From contig DASXIW010000292.1 in assembly GCA_036497785.1 (NCBI GenBank), positions 1 through 5,181 of the forward strand: a DNA stretch of 5,181 bases, given 5' to 3'. This document shows, piece after piece, positions 5,128 through 5,181 of the stretch. This DNA comes from DASXIW01 sp036497785. Lineage in GTDB: Bacteria; Pseudomonadota; Alphaproteobacteria; Acetobacterales; Acetobacteraceae. A model generated the notes under the pieces. The model was given only the letters and a program-made list of their open reading frames with translations, searched no databases and was not told where the DNA came from. The translations under genes and the position numbers were made by a program. How positions within the stretch are numbered: position 1 is the stretch's first letter; every line of letters starts with the position of its first letter.

Positions 5128-5181
5128 ATGCTTGACGTGATCTTTCTTGCTCTCGGGATAGGCGGTTTCGCCGTCTGCCTG
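5128..5181 (+). CDS. Small hydrophobic protein, 3' partial, possibly start of a kdp locus
   Basis: An ATG preceded by GGGG (5118-5121, 6 nt away) opens a frame with no stop to the window end. The 18 visible residues, MLDVIFLALGIGGFAVCL, form one hydrophobic stretch consistent with a transmembrane helix or short membrane peptide. From memory, similar short membrane ORFs sit just upstream of or at kdpF in alphaproteobacterial potassium-transporting ATPase operons; this is recollection, not a search result. It follows a long intergenic region, so it is likely the first gene of a new transcription unit. Too little is visible for a firm assignment. Confidence 0.55.
   Translation, partial: MLDVIFLALGIGGFAVCL

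Overview
The window is GC-rich and almost fully coding, with every supported gene on the + strand. Gene content and codon use suggest a Pseudomonadota member, most likely an alphaproteobacterium. The clues are a YcgN/UPF0260 cysteine-cluster protein, a secreted SYLF protein, an ABC-2 exporter with a proteobacterial-looking ATPase, and palindromic GC-rich intergenic DNA of a kind I associate with alphaproteobacteria. The genus cannot be fixed from the sequence.

Layout. (1) Positions 2-2180 look like one transcription unit: the C-terminal 251 residues of an ABC ATPase (5' end outside the window), its ABC-2 type permease (start and stop overlap as GTGA) and a histidine phosphatase (2 bp after the permease stop). 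(2) A 150-bp gap leads to a stand-alone secreted SYLF/Ysc84-like lipid-binding protein with a proline-rich tail (2331-3131). (3) A 69-bp gap leads to a two-gene unit: a YcgN-family cysteine-cluster protein (3201-3749), whose unusual C-terminal tail runs through the Shine-Dalgarno and start codon of the next gene, and a dihydrodipicolinate synthase (DapA)-superfamily aldolase/lyase (3743-4663). (4) Positions 4664-5127 hold no convincing gene but are dense in inverted repeats: a nested hairpin cluster right after the lyase gene, then smaller palindromes, a 9-bp direct repeat and three phased copies of YYCCTATR. (5) At 5128 a new small hydrophobic ORF starts and runs off the window; it may begin a potassium-transport (kdp) locus, but only 18 residues are visible.

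How the genes work together. The ATPase and permease should form one inner-membrane exporter of unknown substrate. The co-transcribed phosphatase may act on a linked metabolite or simply share the operon. The SYLF protein is probably an independent envelope protein. The YcgN-family protein and the lyase are translationally coupled, but no shared pathway can be read from them. I did not find a clear new defence, mobile or RNA-based system. The most unusual points are the Q-loop and catalytic-residue substitutions, the read-through tail of the YcgN-family protein, and the structured intergenic region.
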